From Unio delphinus (Eukaryota > Mollusca > Bivalvia > Unionida > Unionidae): a stretch of DNA of 64,000 nt. The notes under the pieces were generated by a model. That model saw only the letters and a list, made by a program, of their open reading frames with translations, was not told where the DNA came from and did no database searches. The stretch is taken from positions 2,379,550 through 2,443,549 of the forward strand of contig JAQISU010000246.1 of assembly GCA_029339505.1 (NCBI GenBank), in the 5' to 3' direction. Shown in pieces: positions 36,306 through 44,723 of the stretch; within the stretch, counting starts at the first letter, position 1, and every line of letters begins with the position of its first letter. The position numbers were made by a program, and so were the translations under genes.

Positions 36306-39300
36306 TTATTGTTGTGTCATTATCATCACCAATGATTTCATCATCGCCACCTGACTCTGTCATGACGACAATTCTTCGAAGCTGATTTATTCTTCGTACT
36401 CTGGATACTGCGAGATAGACTAAATTCGACCATTCGATGCGATTATCTACCATCCAAACAATTGTATCCGATATAGTCAATCCCTGTGAAGAGTGTATTG
36501 TTGCTGCGTATCCTAGCGTCCATGGGGATTTATTAGCACGCAATGCATCTTCAACGACATTGATATCAACCAGCACAATATCATTTAACACGAGAATCTG
36601 CTTTTCACTTCCTGACTTTGTCAGGCTTGGAATATCAACTTCTATATTCTGCTTTCGTGTATCCGAAGGCCTATAACACAACGGTACTGGAAGCGTTGCA
36701 AATTTTTCTTTATGCAATTCAAATAACTTCATCTGAAGTGTGTCTCTGACTATTTTTCTACTTGCTACTATCAAATCATTTGGTCTCCACGTTTCCCAGA
36801 AATCATTCATAGGAGTTTCTGAAATTATTTCACGCGCTATTTCGCATTGGATTTTATCCGGTTGTAATCTAAGCAGTGCTTTGAACTCGCGTAATTGTTC
36901 ATCAAGTGATCTATGGTCGGTATTAATTTCTTCATAATAGTCTACAGAACCCTTTAGCCATTCATGTGGAGATCCACCGACAAATGGTGGTGGTTGGCCG
37001 TGATCACCGCACATGACGACTTTTGTGTTTTTGTTTAACAACCACTCAAGAAATGTTTTTAATACATCTAATGACACTGTGCATATTTCATCCCAAATTA
37101 TGATTTCAGGAATGAATTTATCACCCATACGCTCAGGAGTCCATTTGTCACCTTTCCATCGAAAAAAACTATGGTAAGTGCAAGCATTTACCCCTCGCTG
37201 TATCATCTCTCTGGCGAGTCTGTGAGTCGGTGTTAACACAATCATGTTAGTAGAAATACAAGTATTTCCACCACCACGATATAATTCAATTGCACGAGTT
37301 GTCTTTCCTGACCCACCACAACCGTTTAAATAAACTGTCTTGTATCTACATATTGGATCAGATACCGGTGGTGCATTAGAAAATTCTGATTGAATCTCAT
37401 CACATTTTAAGTACTTTTCATCCATGGCAACGTCTGCGGATTCACAATACTCATGTAGCATCTCCTTTTTAAATCGCCAACGCCCCCACGCTTCCTCCGG
37501 ATCTGTGAATGCCGCTACAGCTGATTTGTACTTATTGTGTATATACATCGAATCAGTGGCTACTCTAACCGCGGTATTAGGAAATCTATTTATCATCGAA
37601 AATAGATTAATGCAAGCATAGGCTAGCATTGAACTTCTCAAATGTGTGTACTGGGAATTATATCCATCACAGTAGGTAACAACCGTACCTAATTTCTCAC
37701 CATTGGATAGAAAAGCATCCTTACGGGATACAAGTTTTCCCTGTTTCGTTAAATCCGTTACAAGAAAATCGTATTCAGCGACATCTATGATCAACCGCGA
37801 AGAGTATTTTGCGTTGTCGTATCGTCCACCCTGGGTAAATTTACCGATTATTCTTCGTCCAAAATCTTTTGCTTGTTCTTTTTTAATTTCAAATAACTTC
37901 TTAGACCAATTCATGATTTGTTCTTCTGGAAACTGTTTTCGTAGTTCGTTGATTATTCTATCTAGATCGGGTTGTGGTAGCCAAACTTCTTTCTGAGCTC
38001 GATAGCATATAATAGCCTCGGAAACAATCAACGATATCAGCATGCCACAATCAATCATATATCTCAATATCACTATTGGCATCCAGTGTTTTTCAGATAG
38101 GTGTCTACCAAGCCAAACATAACTACACGGATGTAACCCTGTAGCGAGTTCAAATGATATCACACGAGCGAATCCGGTTAAATCAAAATCAGGCAATGGT
38201 CCATTAATCGCAACACGAGTCATTTCATGCGTGGGGTGTCCAAATCGTTTGAAGTACTCAGCGCATTCCCCATACCCGAGAAAACTTCCAGGATAACACG
38301 CGGATATATCAATTGAAATCATACCGTCACGATGGTATTTTGTATTCCACAGTCCTCCATGACCAAATTCGATGCAACTCAATTTAACGTCCTCGAGAAA
38401 ATCACTTCGTGTTGGACGCCATGAGTTTTTTTCTCTTGCGAAGTGAGCTACCACTGATGGAATAGTAAAACTATCCGTGAGTAGTTTTTCATGGAAACTC
38501 TCCGGTGAAAAATCACTAGCGATTTTTCTCATTCTGTTATCTAATTCTTCAACGCGATATAATTCACCATTTGGTCTTACAAATTGATCAAATCCTGATT
38601 CGGAACCAGCACTACTAAGTAACCACACTGACACAGGATCATCTTTACACAACGCATGAATAGCATCAAATAATTTCTCTTCATAGAAAACATCCCCGGA
38701 AAATTCCCCGGAAAATTTCCGGGGGATATATTTCACGGTTCGTTCTCGTGGAAATACTGTTACCGCAGGTGTCCACGCGTGTTTGTTATGATCAATAATC
38801 TGTATTGGGGCTCCATTTTTGTTATATTTCGGTTCGTATAAAACCTCTCCGGTTATCGTCATAACTGTTATTGGAAATCTTAATAATGTTTCTAATTTAG
38901 CTATATCAGAAATCTTTGCACCGTGCTGTTTCACTGTCAGTTCCCATTCTGTTATTTTCCTACGTCGCAGATCAGTTAGTTTATTTCCTCGGGATGCATT
39001 TGTGAAGTGTTCCATTACCCGTGTTGCTACACAATTGAGCCTTGACGAAGTCAATGGTGAATATTTCATAGGAGCTAGTTTTGCAATATCGGGTTTATCA
39101 TTTAACGGATATATCCCATAAACGATTGCTGTTACGGGATAAGATCTCTCGTAGTATGGTTTGTCAATTCCAGTTAGAATTCCTGGTTTGGAATCTCTTC
39201 TTACAATGACAGTTTTTTTATCCTTGAGGATTGGTTCAAATTTATCTCTGATAATCCATTTGCCTTCGACTTCGATAATGAATTTTATTCTGAAAAAATA

Positions 39301-39918
39301 CTTTTGTTGGGAATTGCTTTGTTGAAAATCTTTGATTGGAAATTGCTTTGAAAATCTTCGATTTTTAATTTCACCTTTGGATTTTACACCCTTGGATTTC
39401 CAGCCCCTTGGCGGGCCAAGGTGTGAAATTATCTCAGCTGCTCTTTTATCGTTCATAGTAGCATCGATGATTGGTACATTGACATCTTCATCAATAATTC
39501 GAAATGTCGACCAACAGTATGCTGCACCGTCTCGGTAGAATTCATTAAAACACTCCCTGATTTTACCGAGTATAGTTCTATCACCGATTAGACGTTTTGG
39601 TGTATCAGAGACTCTATCGAGATTGAATTTAGTATTTCTCCAAGGCTTAATTTTCGATAATCTTTGGAACTCCCTATCAAGATTGAATTTAGTATTTTTC
39701 CAAGGCTTAATTTTCGATAATCTTTGGAACTCCCTATCAAGATTGAATTTAGTATTTTTCCAAGGCTTAATTTTCGATAATCTTTGGAACTCCCTATCAA
39801 GATTGAATTTAGTATTTTTCCAAGGTTTGATTTTCGATAATCTTTGGAACTCCCTATCAAGATTGAATTTAGTATTTTTCCAAGGCTTAATTTTCGATAA
39901 TCTCTTGAACTCCTCCAT
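36226..39918 (-). CDS. Family B DNA polymerase fused to SF1 helicase
   Basis: The replication protein, 1230 aa from the ATG at 39918; a start at 39969 would overlap the divergent gene. Residues 1-100 are five copies of a basic 20-aa repeat (RLSKIKPWKNTKFNLDR). Polymerase motif A is DISACYP (D537, Y542) and motif C is ATDSMY (D789); both are divergent family B. I could not find clear 3'-5' exonuclease motifs. From about 860 it is an SF1 helicase: Walker A GCGGSGKT (K872), Walker B IIIWDEI (about 943), GDHGQP (about 971), TIHSSQGLT and YLAVSRVRR near the end. The canonical Polinton polymerase lacks a helicase. The stop at 36226 may reflect a frameshift away from the HNH module. Confidence 0.9.
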   Translation of the reverse strand: MEEFKRLSKIKPWKNTKFNLDREFQRLSKIKPWKNTKFNLDREFQRLSKIKPWKNTKFNLDREFQRLSKIKPWKNTKFNLDREFQRLSKIKPWRNTKFNLDRVSDTPKRLIGDRTILGKIRECFNEFYRDGAAYCWSTFRIIDEDVNVPIIDATMNDKRAAEIISHLGPPRGWKSKGVKSKGEIKNRRFSKQFPIKDFQQSNSQQKYFFRIKFIIEVEGKWIIRDKFEPILKDKKTVIVRRDSKPGILTGIDKPYYERSYPVTAIVYGIYPLNDKPDIAKLAPMKYSPLTSSRLNCVATRVMEHFTNASRGNKLTDLRRRKITEWELTVKQHGAKISDIAKLETLLRFPITVMTITGEVLYEPKYNKNGAPIQIIDHNKHAWTPAVTVFPRERTVKYIPRKFSGEFSGDVFYEEKLFDAIHALCKDDPVSVWLLSSAGSESGFDQFVRPNGELYRVEELDNRMRKIASDFSPESFHEKLLTDSFTIPSVVAHFAREKNSWRPTRSDFLEDVKLSCIEFGHGGLWNTKYHRDGMISIDISACYPGSFLGYGECAEYFKRFGHPTHEMTRVAINGPLPDFDLTGFARVISFELATGLHPCSYVWLGRHLSEKHWMPIVILRYMIDCGMLISLIVSEAIICYRAQKEVWLPQPDLDRIINELRKQFPEEQIMNWSKKLFEIKKEQAKDFGRRIIGKFTQGGRYDNAKYSSRLIIDVAEYDFLVTDLTKQGKLVSRKDAFLSNGEKLGTVVTYCDGYNSQYTHLRSSMLAYACINLFSMINRFPNTAVRVATDSMYIHNKYKSAVAAFTDPEEAWGRWRFKKEMLHEYCESADVAMDEKYLKCDEIQSEFSNAPPVSDPICRYKTVYLNGCGGSGKTTRAIELYRGGGNTCISTNMIVLTPTHRLAREMIQRGVNACTYHSFFRWKGDKWTPERMGDKFIPEIIIWDEICTVSLDVLKTFLEWLLNKNTKVVMCGDHGQPPPFVGGSPHEWLKGSVDYYEEINTDHRSLDEQLREFKALLRLQPDKIQCEIAREIISETPMNDFWETWRPNDLIVASRKIVRDTLQMKLFELHKEKFATLPVPLCYRPSDTRKQNIEVDIPSLTKSGSEKQILVLNDIVLVDINVVEDALRANKSPWTLGYAATIHSSQGLTISDTIVWMVDNRIEWSNLVYLAVSRVRRINQLRRIVVMTESGGDDEIIGDDNDTTISDIDVSIINKKTLRLQTTGQKKTTRI
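39617..39916 (-). repeat. Five-copy 60-bp tandem repeat inside the polymerase gene
   Basis: A 60-bp unit (contains CAAGGCTTAATTTTCGATAA on the plus strand) is repeated five times with very few changes. Because 60 is divisible by 3 it encodes five near-identical 20-residue basic units at the very N-terminus of the polymerase. The near-identity points to recent expansion or homogenisation. Confidence 0.97.
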
Positions 39919-39960
39919 GTTATAATTAAAACAAGTATTTAAATAGAAAAATATAGTATA
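39919..39960. promoter_or_regulatory. Divergent AT-rich promoter region
   Basis: Only 42 bp separate the polymerase ATG (39918, -) from the Cys-rich gene ATG (39961, +). The spacer is about 90% AT with TATTTAAATA- and TATAGTATA-like sequence, and it lacks the TTGAAAA motif seen before virion genes, consistent with a separate (early) class. Confidence 0.45.
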
Positions 39961-40287
39961 ATGAATCACTGCAAGTGGCTAATGATTGGATCTACAACCC
40001 CGTGTAACAAATCATGCAGAAGCGAATTCTGTGGGTATCATATGCAAAGCGTGAGAAACGGTTCAAAAGGCCCTCTCGCATGCCTCCAATGTGGGGTGGG
40101 TGTTAGAGGAAAATCGCAATTATGCCTTGCTTGTGGGGGTAAACGATACAGGGAACTAAAACGCTACTATGAGAAACGAATCATTGACTCCGTCATCCTT
40201 GATAAAATCAAGGACAAAGTAATAAAAACCCCTCAAGATTATATCCAGAGATTTATAATTAAAGCAGATAATAAATTAGACAAGTAG
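39961..40287 (+). CDS. Small Cys-rich zinc-binding protein, unknown
   Basis: A 108-aa protein with an N-terminal cluster (H3/C4, C15, C19, C24-x2-H27) and a zinc ribbon C41-x2-C44...C55-x2-C58, followed by a basic helical tail (KRYRELKRYYEKR). Two separate zinc sites are likely. I do not recognise the family. It starts divergently from the polymerase and is followed 13 nt later by the HNH gene, so it may belong to an early replication or regulatory unit. Nucleic-acid binding is inferred from the zinc ribbon and basic tail only. Confidence 0.6.
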   Translation: MNHCKWLMIGSTTPCNKSCRSEFCGYHMQSVRNGSKGPLACLQCGVGVRGKSQLCLACGGKRYRELKRYYEKRIIDSVILDKIKDKVIKTPQDYIQRFIIKADNKLDK

Positions 40288-40300
40288 TATTATTATACAA

Positions 40301-40801
40301 ATGAGCCAAGATTTCAGGCCTCACCCAGTGCTTGCTAATTACGAAGCCTCTAGTGATGGTGTTGTCAGGCACCGCAGACTCAAAGAACCTGTTGGGTATC
40401 TGAATAATATGGGCTATTTGATGTTTTCAGCTGGGAGGAAGAAGTATCTCTGTCACAGAGCCATCTATGAAGCATTTTACGGATTAATCGAAGACGGTCT
40501 TGTGATTGATCACATAAATGGCGTGAAGACTGATAATTGTCTTGGGAATCTTCAAGCCGTCTCGCAGCGCGATAACCTTTTAAAAAGCAACGCTGGTAAG
40601 CACGCGAAACATCCCAAGGGTGTGAAATCGTTTGATTTAGAAAATAATGAAGAGAGAAGCTTTCAGTCTATAAATGCGGCTGGAAAATATTTCGATATTT
40701 GCAGTACTTCCATTCGATTTGTTGCTGAAAAAATCATTAAAACATCTCTGTCTAAAAAAAATGGTCATAAAATAAAGTTCGTATACACTGAAACTATTTA
40801 A
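40301..40801 (+). CDS. HNH homing-type endonuclease (HNH_3 with NUMOD-like ends)
   Basis: The 166-aa protein has an N-terminal NUMOD4-like segment (ANYEASSDGVVRH), an HNH core with H52 (YLCHRAIYEAF), D70-H71-x-N73 (VIDHINGVKTDN), N79 and N83-L (GNLQAV), and a C-terminal NUMOD1-like DNA-binding helix region (about 107-145, SFQSINAAGKYFDI). This is the architecture of phage and intron HNH homing endonucleases and is unusual in animal nuclear DNA. All core residues are present. It may promote spread or recombination of the element, or act as a selfish gene inside it; I see no intron in the neighbouring genes. Confidence 0.85.
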   Translation: MSQDFRPHPVLANYEASSDGVVRHRRLKEPVGYLNNMGYLMFSAGRKKYLCHRAIYEAFYGLIEDGLVIDHINGVKTDNCLGNLQAVSQRDNLLKSNAGKHAKHPKGVKSFDLENNEERSFQSINAAGKYFDICSTSIRFVAEKIIKTSLSKKNGHKIKFVYTETI

Positions 40802-41297
40802 GGGAGATAAATCCTTTATGGATAAATCCGCACTACAATTCACACCCTACCTACTAAGTTCCCTTGTATTATGACGTCAAAGGAATTTGTCGCCTGCTAT
40901 ATTACCTGTACTTGACTAGGTGCGCCCACGTGACTGTAATGGAGATATAATGCATGAGTTTTCGATAGAGAATAAAACTTTTTATTGTCACTTGTGGGCT
41001 AAAACTGCATTATTAGTTTTATTTATCTACATATCTCATGTGTGGGGTGGGTGGACTAGCAGTAAAGCAGACAGCTAACTCGTTCTTTTCAGCACAGACG
41101 TTCTTTATAATCCACGCATTACCCATGTTCGCTCAGCCGGAACGCGAGTGTTTCCTATTCATTGAAGTATGTGGGCGTGGTTAAAATTCCTTGTATGTGA
41201 ATGTATTTTATCTAGAGAATTATAACAGAGTATATAAAACGCTGTTTTATTAAACAACTGTATTATTTTGTTTAAAATATTTCTCATTGTTGCAGCA

Positions 41298-41561
41298 TAA
41301 AATTGTCTATTTTAAAAATCTCTTATTGTTAAGTATACATGTCTTCCCTCTCCTCTATATTGATCGGTATTCATGTGACCTTCAGTACACACTTCTGTTT
41401 CCCACCCTGTATGATCGGTATTTCACTGACGCAGGCATGCGTGATTGATATTTACAAACAGTTAAATTAATTTTTTTTTTGTGTACTTAGTATTTTATAT
41501 TCCTAAATACGATGGATACAGTAAAATTGTCTATTTTAAAAATCTCTTATTGTTAAGTATA
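41298..41561. repeat. 40-bp direct repeat pair
   Basis: The sequence starting TAAAATTGTCTATTTTAAAA occurs at 41298-41337 and again at 41522-41561, identical over 40 bp. Confidence 0.9.
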
Positions 41562-41603
41562 TCAGATATATATATATATATATTAAAAAATCTCTATTCT
41601 GTA

Positions 41604-41690
41604 TGACTAGTCCGTGGTGTAATGGTATCGTGTTTGTCTTGTAAACATAGCTATCAACTACTACGTGTTCGGTCCCCATAGCAGACACAT
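41604..41690 (+). other. Degenerate tRNA-like segment (possible SINE relic)
   Basis: It has an A-box-like TGGTGTAATGGT, a clean anticodon-arm-like hairpin (TGTTT/AAACA with a 7-nt loop reading CTT at the anticodon) and a B-box-like GTGTTCGGTCCC. The acceptor and T-arm stems do not pair well, so it is not a functional tRNA gene. Confidence 0.35.
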
Positions 41691-41756
41691 TATTTGATGG
41701 CGAAACGGAAGATGTTTTTTTCTATTAATTGGGGGGGGTGGGGCGGTCCCCCTCAG

Positions 41757-41867
41757 CCAAACCAACATGGCAACCCATGCTATCGCATTCTCGGTAGCGT
41801 GGGTTGGTGTTTTTTTCCAACTCATGCAACCATGAATGAGATTTCATGGGTTGCCATGTTGGTTTGG
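41757..41867. repeat. 23-bp perfect inverted repeat
   Basis: The arm CCAAACCAACATGGCAACCC continues to 41779, and its exact complement lies at 41845-41867 with a 65-nt loop. It could form a cruciform, or be a small nested MITE. Confidence 0.88.
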
Positions 41868-41881
41868 TTTACCACGCCCAC

Positions 41882-42083
41882 ATCATACCATCATCGTTCC
41901 ATTGAATTATAATCCATCCTTAATTAAGTTAATTAAGTATATGTTATGCCTAAAATTTGCCGCAACACTCGAGCGGAAATATATCATACCATCATCGTTC
42001 CATTGAATTATAATCCATCCTTAATTAAGTTAATTAAGTATATGTTATGCCTAAAATTTGCCACAACACTCGAGTGGAAATAT
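41882..42083. repeat. Two-copy 101-bp tandem duplication
   Basis: The unit begins ATCATACCATCATCGTTCCA and recurs at 41983 with two differences (GCGGAA/GTGGAA and CCGC/CCAC). It contains the palindromic TTAATTAAGTTAATTAA. Confidence 0.93.
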
Positions 42084-42329
42084 ATGGCATTGTGCCGTCC
42101 ATGTTGTGACGTTATACCTCAAGCATATCTTCTGGGCGGTCTAAGATGGCGTTTGCCACCTTAGGCCTCCCGCCGGAGATGTATGTTTCGGGTCCCCCTT
42201 GGGCTTACTTGGATGCGAAGGCACCCAAGGAGTTCCAAGGATGTGTTGTCATATATGTTTTATTTTTATTAATTAGAGATACAGTATACTATATTTATAA
42301 ATAAATTTATTTATATAAAAATATAAATA

Positions 42330-42686
42330 ATGGATATCAATGATGTAAATGCTATAATTGCTGAAATCTCAAATTTAAATAATAAAGGGGTATTATTATC
42401 TGAAAGTCTCGACGTTGACAAGATTACCTCGGAATATGAAGATATTGAATATCTGTCTAGTAAGGGTCGTTATGTTTTACCTAGGATGTACAGGCTCGTG
42501 AAAGGAATTCAAAAATCCATTAATGGTTGTTTGTACGGTAACGACATTAATTTATTTATAACGCTATTTAGCACCGTTGAAGCAATACGTCAAAAGCTTG
42601 GCCAAGAATATCAAAAACGAGCTGAAATTGGTTCTAAAGTTCGTGATCTTAGAAAAATGTTAAACGAGGAGCGACCCGTATCTTAA
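42330..42686 (+). CDS. Unknown 118-aa Polinton protein
   Basis: A charged, mostly helical protein (MDINDVNAIIAEISNLNN... to RKMLNEERPVS) without Cys motifs, signal peptide or membrane segment. The C-terminal third (EAIRQKLGQEYQKRAEIGSK) looks like a coiled coil. I do not recognise it. It is preceded by a very AT-rich stretch rather than by the TTGAAAA motif, and lies on the same strand as the virion genes. Confidence 0.55.
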   Translation: MDINDVNAIIAEISNLNNKGVLLSESLDVDKITSEYEDIEYLSSKGRYVLPRMYRLVKGIQKSINGCLYGNDINLFITLFSTVEAIRQKLGQEYQKRAEIGSKVRDLRKMLNEERPVS

Positions 42687-42782
42687 CCACGTGAGTGTTA
42701 CTAAAAAATAATATAGGCTTTCGTAAATAATTTAAATAATTTATTTATTTATTTTTTTTTTAGCGTTTTTTTGTAACACTTG

Positions 42783-43061
42783 TTACATAGGATTTTCTCC
42801 TGAAAGGATACTCATCAGTTTGGACTTGCTCATGCAGTTATGTGCATAATGGATGATCTGGTCGTAGTAGCAAGTAATCACCGCGACGCCTCCATTTTCA
42901 CGTAATTGTTCTTGTTGCCGCGTCGTTAACACAAATCGTTCATCGCCATTCTCAGATATTACAATTCTGAAATCCCCAGCGATGTTATTTCTGAAACACT
43001 CGCGAATAGCGTCGTACAGTTTAACCCTGTCGAAGATGAATACGTTAGCTTGATGGTACAT
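42783..43061 (-). CDS. Unknown 92-aa Polinton protein
   Basis: A compact soluble-looking protein (starts MYHQANVFIFDRVKLYDAIR; contains RFVLTTRQQEQLRENGG) in the opposite orientation to its neighbours. No family is recognised. The ATG at 43061 is followed upstream by two tandem copies of a TTATTTAATAACTAAG unit (43061-43092) that may form its promoter. Codon use and the absence of overlap support a real gene, but evidence is limited to an open frame in a compact element. Confidence 0.5.
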   Translation of the reverse strand: MYHQANVFIFDRVKLYDAIRECFRNNIAGDFRIVISENGDERFVLTTRQQEQLRENGGVAVITCYYDQIIHYAHNCMSKSKLMSILSGENPM

Positions 43062-43126
43062 TATTTAATAACTAAGTTATTTAATAACTAAGCTTTTAAT
43101 TATGATGGAAACCCTCCGGATTTCAC

Positions 43127-43140
43127 ATTTGAAAATTTAG
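43127..43140 (+). promoter_or_regulatory. Shared motif (ATTTGAAAATTTAG) before the 330-aa gene
   Basis: A weaker variant of the TTGAAAA...TAG motif, 14 nt before the ATG at 43155. Confidence 0.4.
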
Positions 43141-43154
43141 TTCACAAACAATAT

Positions 43155-44147
43155 ATGGTTGGTGAATCGCTTACAACTAGATTAGCCCGAGAGCGGCTAG
43201 CAGCAATTAAAAAGTTTATACCGGTTCGAGACAGAGTTCGCGAGAAACTTCAACAACGACAACAAGCGCAGACTGACTTTTCTGTGTCAAGTGAACAACT
43301 GTTCGCCCCGGTAACTAAGGCGACCAGCGATGTGAAAACAGCAACTGAACGAGCAATATACGGAGATATTCCTGAGGAAGGCAAGCGACGAGAAGTGCCT
43401 GTTCTTGGTGTGCTTGAAAAGATAGCAGCAGAGACCGGACAAACACGCGCAGGGATACAACAGTTATCCAGTGATATAAAAACTCAGCGTGAGTATGAAC
43501 AACTAGCTGATATTGATGATGAAACTCAAAGAGTTTCCACACCTGAACCACAACCTGTTGATGTCGTCACCCCAAGAGGTGTTTCCTTTATAGACAAACT
43601 CACCGAAGGAGCTATAGCAGAAATCAAACGACCTCAATTAATAAAACCCGAACATTATAAGATTTTTGGTGATTTCGCCGCCCAAAGCTTTCATTCCAGA
43701 AAAGAATTTTTAAAAGACGAGTATAAAAACAGTAGAATAAGCCGAGATGAATGGGCTGATTGGTTGTATAAAACGAATAAGGGTGTTGGCCGTTTAAATA
43801 AAAGAGAATTGGGATATAAAGAATTTAGAAGGGGAATTGAAGAGTATGATGAAACTGGTACAACTTTGAAAACAAGCGGAAAAGGATATTCGATTAAAAA
43901 TCCAAAGGATGTCTTTGACTCTACCGTGACATGCCCTGGTAACATTCTCAGTGATATATCACGGTTAGAGGTTCTCATCGGAGGGAAACGAGCCGGAAAT
44001 AACTCCGTCGAGATAATTAACGAGGCCGCTGATATCTGTAGACGATTATTTGCTGGTGGTATCATGGACATTAATGTATATCGAGAACTTATTGCTGAAT
44101 TAGTTGAAAATCACAACGATGAAAATCTTATGGATGTAAGCGATTGA
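43155..44147 (+). CDS. Conserved Polinton 330-aa protein (virion module)
   Basis: The N-terminal two-thirds is charged and helical (many Arg/Gln/Glu), with a mid-region PEPQPVDVVTPRG linker. The C-terminal domain (about 265-320) has RLEVLIGGKRAGNNSVEIIN and ICRRLFAGGIMDINVYRELI. A similar helical end occurs, from memory, in virion-module proteins of other animal Polintons. The same domain survives in the decayed copy at 13765, so it is conserved between two elements. LIGGK (43974-43988) fits the adenain-type cleavage pattern (M/I/L)xGG-x. It lies directly upstream of the 161-aa and capsid genes. A scaffold or core role is possible but unproven. Confidence 0.75.
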   Translation: MVGESLTTRLARERLAAIKKFIPVRDRVREKLQQRQQAQTDFSVSSEQLFAPVTKATSDVKTATERAIYGDIPEEGKRREVPVLGVLEKIAAETGQTRAGIQQLSSDIKTQREYEQLADIDDETQRVSTPEPQPVDVVTPRGVSFIDKLTEGAIAEIKRPQLIKPEHYKIFGDFAAQSFHSRKEFLKDEYKNSRISRDEWADWLYKTNKGVGRLNKRELGYKEFRRGIEEYDETGTTLKTSGKGYSIKNPKDVFDSTVTCPGNILSDISRLEVLIGGKRAGNNSVEIINEAADICRRLFAGGIMDINVYRELIAELVENHNDENLMDVSD

Positions 44148-44152
44148 TCACT

Positions 44153-44169
44153 AATTGAAAAACTACTAG
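44153..44169 (+). promoter_or_regulatory. Shared motif AATTGAAAAACTACTAG
   Basis: Lies 12 nt before the ATG at 44182. One of the strongest copies of the virion-module motif. Confidence 0.55.
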
Positions 44170-44181
44170 TTTTATAACAAG

Positions 44182-44667
44182 ATGATTATACACTATAACC
44201 ATGATAAACCCGTAAGTGTCTACGTGGTGAACTCACGATTGCCTGTTTATCGCGCGTGGTACGGAGATGGTTTCGGCAATACCATTGCGGGGTTATTTAC
44301 AAGAATGGCTCCCAAGGTGGCGCCGTTAGCTAAACAATTATCAATGAAAGCCATTGATGCTATCCGTGATAAGGGAATCAATTTCGTTGGAAATCTTGCA
44401 GGAAAGGCATTTTCTGCCGCGAAAGATAAAATAGCATCATTGGTGCGAAAGAAACCACGAATGACTTCGTCATCGATGACTTCGTCATTAGTGCTGCCAT
44501 CAACTACAGTGATGCCTGCAAAAATCAGCAAAGCAATAAATAACGCAGTGGAAGAAAAACTAGCGCAATTGACAGCTTCGCCAGTAACAGATAACGCTAT
44601 CATGAACGCGATAGCAGGAAGTGGTTTGAAACTAAAAAGAAATTCGAAGAATTTTCAACGACGATGA
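44182..44667 (+). CDS. Small basic Ala-rich virion-type protein
   Basis: A 161-aa protein with a Gly/aromatic start (RAWYGDGFGNTIAGLFTRM), an amphipathic Ala/Lys middle (APLAKQLSMKAIDAIRDKG... AGKAFSAAKDKIASL), a low-complexity Ser/Thr stretch and a basic end (KLKRNSKNFQRR). Basicity, small size and position before the capsid gene suggest a core or membrane-active minor virion protein, comparable to small proteins in adintoviruses and adenoviruses. IAGSG at 44611-44625 fits the adenain consensus (M/I/L)xGx-G, so the C-terminal tail may be clipped. A degraded homologue occurs at 14270. I do not claim a specific family. Confidence 0.65.
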   Translation: MIIHYNHDKPVSVYVVNSRLPVYRAWYGDGFGNTIAGLFTRMAPKVAPLAKQLSMKAIDAIRDKGINFVGNLAGKAFSAAKDKIASLVRKKPRMTSSSMTSSLVLPSTTVMPAKISKAINNAVEEKLAQLTASPVTDNAIMNAIAGSGLKLKRNSKNFQRR

Positions 44668-44698
44668 TTACAAAGATGAAATTGCTTTGCAATTCACC

Positions 44699-44713
44699 AA
44701 TTGAAAACACTAG
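44699..44713 (+). promoter_or_regulatory. Shared motif AATTGAAAACACTAG
   Basis: Lies 10 nt before the capsid ATG (44724). Identical over 15 bp to the copy at 48679. Confidence 0.6.
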
Positions 44714-44723
44714 TATGTTATAA

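Larger units (their letters stand above)
40802..42329. other. 1.5-kb non-coding block inside the Polinton
   Basis: No ORF is supported here. The block holds an AATAAA near 40971, a 40-bp direct repeat (41298-41337 and 41522-41561), a short TA tract, a tRNA-like pol III-box segment (about 41604-41690), a 23-bp inverted repeat (41757-41779 / 41845-41867) and a 101-bp tandem duplication. It separates the replication genes from the virion genes and could hold regulatory or replication signals. Confidence 0.7.

Noticed and set aside
39588..39925. ORFs of 90 and 100 aa over the polymerase repeat
   Set aside because: Shadow frames of the 60-bp repeat in the polymerase gene.
41604..41690. Functional tRNA-Lys gene inside the Polinton
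   Set aside because: Only the anticodon arm pairs; acceptor and T stems are poor, so I list it only as a tRNA-like relic.
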